Positions 52,165-55,076 of a stretch of 55,076 nt of DNA are shown one piece after another. Under the pieces are notes generated by a model. That model saw only the letters and a program-made list of their open reading frames with translations. It was not told where the DNA came from and made no database searches. Source of the DNA: Eubacteriales bacterium (lineage in GTDB: Bacteria; Bacillota; Clostridia; Lachnospirales; Lachnospiraceae); the NCBI GenBank assembly GCA_030536575.1, contig JAUNPS010000023.1:16672-71747 (forward strand), given 5' to 3'. How positions within the stretch are numbered: the stretch's first letter is position 1; the number at the start of each line of letters is the position of its first letter. The translations under genes and the position numbers were made by a program.

Positions 52165-52195
52165 TTGACTTCAAGTATACTTGAAGTGCTAACAT
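52165..52195 (+). promoter_or_regulatory. MerR-type promoter with perfect 20-bp palindromic operator
   Basis: -35 TTGACT (52165-52170), 19-bp spacer, -10 TAACAT (52190-52195). The spacer carries ACTTCAAGTATACTTGAAGT (52168-52187), a perfect palindrome. A 19-20 bp spacer is the hallmark of MerR-activated promoters. Confidence 0.9.
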
Positions 52196-52228
52196 AAGTA
52201 AAGAACAAAACGTGAAAGGAGCATTCTT

Positions 52229-53224
52229 ATGTACTTAGCAAGCGATACCCGTTATGATTCGATGGTCTACAATCGCTGTGGAAACAGCGGCCTGAAGCTT
52301 CCCACCGTTTCCCTGGGATTCTGGCATAATTTTGGCGACATTTCCAACTACGAAAACATGAAAAAACTCTGCTTTACCGCCTTCGACAACGGCATTACCC
52401 ATTTCGACCTGGCGAATAACTACGGCCCCGAACCCGGCAGCGCCGAGAAAAATTGCGGAAAAATCCTGAAAGAAAATTTCCAGTCTTACCGGGATGAGCT
52501 GATCATCAGCACCAAGGCTGGTTATGATATGTGGAAAGGCCCTTACGGGGACTGGGGAAGCCGGAAATATTTGCTGGCAAGCCTGGATCAGAGCCTGATG
52601 CGCCTGGGCCTGGATTACGTGGACATTTTCTATCATCACCGGATGGATCCGGAAACGCCGCTGGAGGAAACCATGGGCGCTCTCGACCAGGCTGTGAAAA
52701 GCGGAAAAGCCCTGTATGTCGGCCTCTCGAATTACGACGGCCCCACAATGGAAAAGGCGTGCAAAATTCTGGAAGATCTGAAGTGCCCCTTTGTTATCAA
52801 TCAGAATTCCTACAATATTTTTAACCGGACGATTGAAAACAATGGGTTGAAGGATATGGCCGTGGAAAAGAAAAAAGGAATCATTTCCTTCAGTCCGCTG
52901 GCTCAGGGCCTTCTGACTGACCGCTATCTGAACGGTATTCCAAAGGACAGCCGGGTGATGACGGACAGTCGGTTCCTGCATAAGGAGCAGCTTACGGAAG
53001 AAAAACTGCGGCAGATCGGCGCATTGAATGAGATCGCGCGGGAACGCGGCGAAAGCCTTGCGCAGATGGCGCTGAAATGGATCTTTAAGGACAATGCCGT
53101 TACCAGCGTATTGGTCGGCGCATCCAAATCGGAGCAGATTCTGGATAATCTGCATGTGCTGAACAGCGCGCCCTTCTCCGAAGAAGAGCTTCGCAAAATC
53201 GATGAAATTTCCCTGTCCGCATAA
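52229..53224 (+). CDS. Aldo/keto reductase (YghZ / glyceraldehyde-3-phosphate reductase type)
   Basis: A 331-residue NADPH-dependent reductase of the AKR14/YghZ group. It starts 'MVYNRCGNSGLKLPTVSLGF' after a 10-residue leader. The catalytic tetrad is visible: Asp and Tyr in 'THFDLANNYGPEPGSAEKN', Lys in 'IISTKAGYDMW', His in 'VDIFYHHRMDPETPLEETM'. The cofactor end is 'VTSVLVGASKSEQILDNLHV'. It reduces aldehydes such as methylglyoxal or glyceraldehyde 3-phosphate. GAAAGGAGC precedes the ATG. It is transcribed from a MerR-type promoter and followed by a strong terminator. Confidence 0.95.
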   Translation: MYLASDTRYDSMVYNRCGNSGLKLPTVSLGFWHNFGDISNYENMKKLCFTAFDNGITHFDLANNYGPEPGSAEKNCGKILKENFQSYRDELIISTKAGYDMWKGPYGDWGSRKYLLASLDQSLMRLGLDYVDIFYHHRMDPETPLEETMGALDQAVKSGKALYVGLSNYDGPTMEKACKILEDLKCPFVINQNSYNIFNRTIENNGLKDMAVEKKKGIISFSPLAQGLLTDRYLNGIPKDSRVMTDSRFLHKEQLTEEKLRQIGALNEIARERGESLAQMALKWIFKDNAVTSVLVGASKSEQILDNLHVLNSAPFSEEELRKIDEISLSA

Positions 53225-53229
53225 AATTG

Positions 53230-53262
53230 GCGGCCGTGCTCTCGCGCATGGCCGCTTTTTTT
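53230..53262 (+). terminator. Terminator after the aldo/keto reductase gene
   Basis: GCGGCC (53230-53235) pairs with GGCCGC (53250-53255), with inner TGC/GCA pairing, followed by seven T. It also abuts the stop codon of the opposing hemerythrin gene. Confidence 0.9.
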
Positions 53263-53683
53263 ACAGCATTCCGCCGTTTTCTCTCATGTATTTGTACTCT
53301 GCCACCGACCGGTCGAAGCTTTTAATATGAACATACAGCCAGTTTGTGACATTTTCATTTACCCGTTCTACGAAGGCATCGGTGGGGCCTTCCTCTTCGT
53401 GAAGCATTTCAGACAATTCTTTTACGACCTGGCGCAGCTCTTCGTGCTTTTTCTTATGCTCCGCAAGGCCGGGATAGCCGATTTCTTCCTGAAGTTTTTC
53501 TTCGGCGCCGAAATGGAAGTCGGTGTAGTCGGCCAGGTAGTCCAGCATTTTGATCGCGCCGATTTTGTCGGAGCGGTCTTCGCAGCTTTGCAGGAGTTTG
53601 TTGATTTTTTCGATGAGTTCTTTGTGCTGGGCGTCGATCATGTCATTGCCCGTGATCAGGGTTTCGTCAAATTCTGCGTACAT
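53261..53683 (-). CDS. Bacteriohemerythrin
   Basis: A 140-residue O2-binding di-iron protein. Iron ligands follow the family pattern: H20 in 'MIDAQHKELIEKIN', H57-x3-E61 in 'TDFHFGAEEKLQEE', H76-x3-H80 in 'LAEHKKKHEEL', and the H-x4-D in 'WLYVHIKSFDRSVAEY'. Single-domain bacteriohemerythrins bind or deliver oxygen and may protect anaerobes from it. GAGGAGG precedes the ATG and a promoter is visible at 53717-53745. It is a single-gene unit. Confidence 0.95.
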   Translation of the reverse strand: MYAEFDETLITGNDMIDAQHKELIEKINKLLQSCEDRSDKIGAIKMLDYLADYTDFHFGAEEKLQEEIGYPGLAEHKKKHEELRQVVKELSEMLHEEEGPTDAFVERVNENVTNWLYVHIKSFDRSVAEYKYMRENGGML

Positions 53684-53716
53684 GAGATTCCTCCTCGTCT
53701 CTTTTTCTGATATTTT

Positions 53717-53745
53717 ATCATAATCGGTGGAAATTTGCCATGCAA
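53717..53745 (-). promoter_or_regulatory. Promoter of the bacteriohemerythrin gene
   Basis: TTGCAT (53740-53745), 17-bp spacer, TATGAT (53717-53722) on the minus strand, 33 bp before the start codon. Confidence 0.55.
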
Positions 53746-53760
53746 TCCTGAAGTTTTCTT

Positions 53761-54489
53761 CTACCCTTCCCGAAGCTGCCGGAACTGGTAGTCATAAAAG
53801 GCTTCCAACGCCTGTGCCCGGCTTCTGCGGCGGATTGGGAAGCAGGTTCCGTCTTTCATTTCGAAGGATTCTCCATCTGTTTTCTGGATAAAATCCATAT
53901 TTAAATAGACGCCGCGGTTACAGAGCAGGAAATTTTCTTCCGGTTCGAGGAGGGGTTCCATGGAGGCAAAGGTTACGCGGTAGAGGCGTTCGCGGCCGTT
54001 TTTCAGGACGATGCAAACGTGTTTGTCCCGCGCGGCGACATATTGGATCTTACAGAACGGGACGGAAATCGTCTGTGCGCCGCAGGAAAAGGTCAATGCA
54101 CGCTCCCGTTTATCCCAGCGTTTTTTCGCGTCGGCCAGAAGTTTTTCCAGGCGCGGTTCGTCGAAGGTGTCTTTCCGGATATAATCGAAACAACCGTGGG
54201 TGCTTACGGCGCGCCAGATGTCGTCGCTGCTTGAGGTAAGGAATGCAATGAGGGCTTCTTCGGCCCGTTTTTGGAGAATGCGGGCGGTTTCGATGCCGTC
54301 CGGGCCTTCCATATAAATGTCCATGAGGATCAGGTGGTATTTCTCTATGTCAGGGGACTCCAGGAGGGACTGGCCGGAGGAATAATAGTCGATGGCCAGG
54401 GGGCCAAACTTTTCCAGGGCGGGGCAGGTGAAGAGCTGCTGCATCCGGACGGTGTCGGTGGGGGAGTCGTCTACTACTGCAATGTTCAT
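53761..54489 (-). CDS. LytTR-family response regulator
   Basis: A 242-residue regulator. The receiver domain (1-120) has 'IAVVDDSPTDTVRMQQLFTC' and the phosphoacceptor D57 in 'HLILMDIYMEGPDGIE', with 'IAFLTSSSDD' and 'CFDYIRKD' later. The LytTR DNA-binding domain (about 130-235) has 'KIQYVAARDKHVCIVLKNGR', 'FLLCNRGVYLNMDFI' and 'FPIRRRSRAQALEAF'. No cognate kinase gene is in view. The start is set by AAAGGAAGAC. It is divergent from the secreted repeat protein, and the gap carries a 13-bp direct repeat with 20-bp period, suited to LytTR dimers. Confidence 0.93.
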   Translation of the reverse strand: MNIAVVDDSPTDTVRMQQLFTCPALEKFGPLAIDYYSSGQSLLESPDIEKYHLILMDIYMEGPDGIETARILQKRAEEALIAFLTSSSDDIWRAVSTHGCFDYIRKDTFDEPRLEKLLADAKKRWDKRERALTFSCGAQTISVPFCKIQYVAARDKHVCIVLKNGRERLYRVTFASMEPLLEPEENFLLCNRGVYLNMDFIQKTDGESFEMKDGTCFPIRRRSRAQALEAFYDYQFRQLREG

Positions 54490-54544
54490 GTTCGGTCTTC
54501 CTTTTTGCTGCAATTACTACGGGATATCATAGCACAACGTTGCC

Positions 54545-54577
54545 ATTCGCGTCAAATTTTGTTCGTTCGCGACAAAT
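54545..54577. promoter_or_regulatory. Candidate LytTR operator (direct repeat)
   Basis: ATTCGCGTCAAAT (54545-54557) and GTTCGCGACAAAT (54565-54577) match at 11 of 13 bases with start-to-start spacing of 20 bp, about two helical turns. LytTR regulators bind direct repeats on one face of DNA. The site is about 70-100 bp before the start of the repeat-protein gene. Confidence 0.55.
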
Positions 54578-54645
54578 GGGTGGTATTTTCTTAAAATATT
54601 CTTTATTATGATATTGCAAAATTTTGAAAGAAAGGAGGCCGATTG

Positions 54646-55076
54646 ATGAGGAGAAAACGATTGGCAGGGGTGATGGCGATCCTTTTGGCCATTGCGTTGG
54701 TTGGGCCAGGGCCTTCGTCTGCTGCCGAATCAACCACAGAACCGGCTGTGAATCCTGATACAGAACTTACCGCAGAACCGATTACGGAAGCTGATTCCGA
54801 GCCAGTCACAGAATCTGTTTCAGAACCGGTCACGGAAGCTGCACCGGAACCCGTTTCAGAAACTGTCACAGAGTCAGTTACGGAAGTGAATACTGAACCC
54901 GTCTCGGAAGTTACACCAGAACCGGTCACAGAACCCGTTACGGAATCTACTTCCGAGTCGAGTATAGAACCAATCACGGAATCTATTTCTGAGCCTGCCA
55001 CAGAAGCGACTACGGAAGCTGCTTCCGAACCTGCCGCAGAAGCGATTTCGGATGCCACTTCTGAACCAGACACGGA
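54646..55076 (+). CDS. Secreted Thr/Ser-Glu-Pro repeat protein, 3' end outside the window
   Basis: An open frame of 143 complete codons that continues past the window edge. The signal peptide is MRRKRLAGVMAILLAIALVG, cleavage likely after 'PSSAA' near residue 27. The rest is an irregular repeat of five to six residues, E-P-V-T-E, E-S-V-S-E, E-A-A-P-E and similar, strongly acidic and without aromatic residues, as in stalk regions of Gram-positive surface proteins. AAAGGAGGCC lies 8 bp before the ATG. A functional domain or sorting signal would lie downstream of the window. It is divergent from the LytTR regulator, which may control it. Confidence 0.8.
   Translation, partial: MRRKRLAGVMAILLAIALVGPGPSSAAESTTEPAVNPDTELTAEPITEADSEPVTESVSEPVTEAAPEPVSETVTESVTEVNTEPVSEVTPEPVTEPVTESTSESSIEPITESISEPATEATTEAASEPAAEAISDATSEPDT

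Noticed and set aside
54606-55073. Minus-strand frame of Ser/Val/Gly repeats at the window edge
   Set aside because: It is the antisense reading of the plus-strand repeat protein, which has a signal peptide and a strong ribosome site.

Overview
The window looks like chromosomal DNA of a Firmicute of the class Clostridia, most likely a gut Lachnospiraceae. The reasons are AGGAGG-type ribosome binding sites before nearly every gene, YesN/YesM-type two-component regulators beside sugar ABC transporters, and a housekeeping run (birA, a DUF6145-like gene, dusB, a methyltransferase, hslO, nadE) that I associate with that family. Base composition is mixed. Most genes are moderately GC-rich, while the AbiF-like gene (4241-5218), the IS with its flanking toxin-antitoxin-like remnants (31741-34326) and a secreted protein (42268-42876) are visibly AT-rich and look acquired.

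Layout. 1-4233: a PucR/CdaR-type regulator divergent from two URO-D superfamily genes. 4241-5348: an Abi_2/AbiF HEPN toxin preceded by its own promoter, a roughly 65-nt structured RNA and a terminator. 5470-7941: a DegV protein, an FMN-binding-like membrane protein and a secreted transglutaminase-like protein. 8210-20925: one sugar locus on the minus strand, made of sensor kinase, AraC-type response regulator, binding protein, two permeases, Ldh_2 dehydrogenase, a third URO-D protein, a GH31 alpha-glycosidase and glycerol kinase. The gene set suggests import and cleavage of an alpha-glycoside that releases glycerol. 21040-22113: decayed remnants of a GH3 enzyme and a sensor kinase. 22388-23617: an AAA_14/DUF4143 ATPase with a 16-bp dyad on its promoter.

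23678-31580 is a second carbohydrate locus: IclR regulator, DHDPS/NAL-family lyase, two LplB/LplC-type permeases, binding protein and a large GH20-like glycosidase. The same three-half-site operator, GTTCT-N7-AGAAC-N3-GTTCY, stands before the regulator gene and before the lyase gene, which ties the locus into one regulon. 31741-34326: an IS200/IS605-type element with intact tnpB and amber-interrupted tnpA, inserted in a DUF3791 gene whose partner DUF3990 gene carries three in-frame amber codons. 34488-37294: araD and araB separated by about 470 bp of GC-rich degenerate palindromic repeats. 37609-40479: ATPase/PD-(D/E)XK, macro-domain and phosphoesterase genes in one direction. 40624-41892: M18 aminopeptidase.

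43036-50190 is a long minus-strand run of eight tightly packed genes: argF, a small membrane protein, birA, DUF6145, dusB, a methyltransferase, hslO and nadE. 50511-53683 holds a small protein, a threonine aldolase-like enzyme, a MerR regulator divergent from an aldo/keto reductase over a textbook MerR operator, and bacteriohemerythrin. 53761-55076: a LytTR response regulator divergent from the start of a secreted Thr/Ser-Glu-Pro repeat protein that runs off the window. Two full copies and one fragment of a 138-142 bp palindromic repeat with inverted ends lie at 8058-8199, 50281-50419 and 22222-22282. I saw no rRNA genes, CRISPR arrays or convincing tRNA genes.
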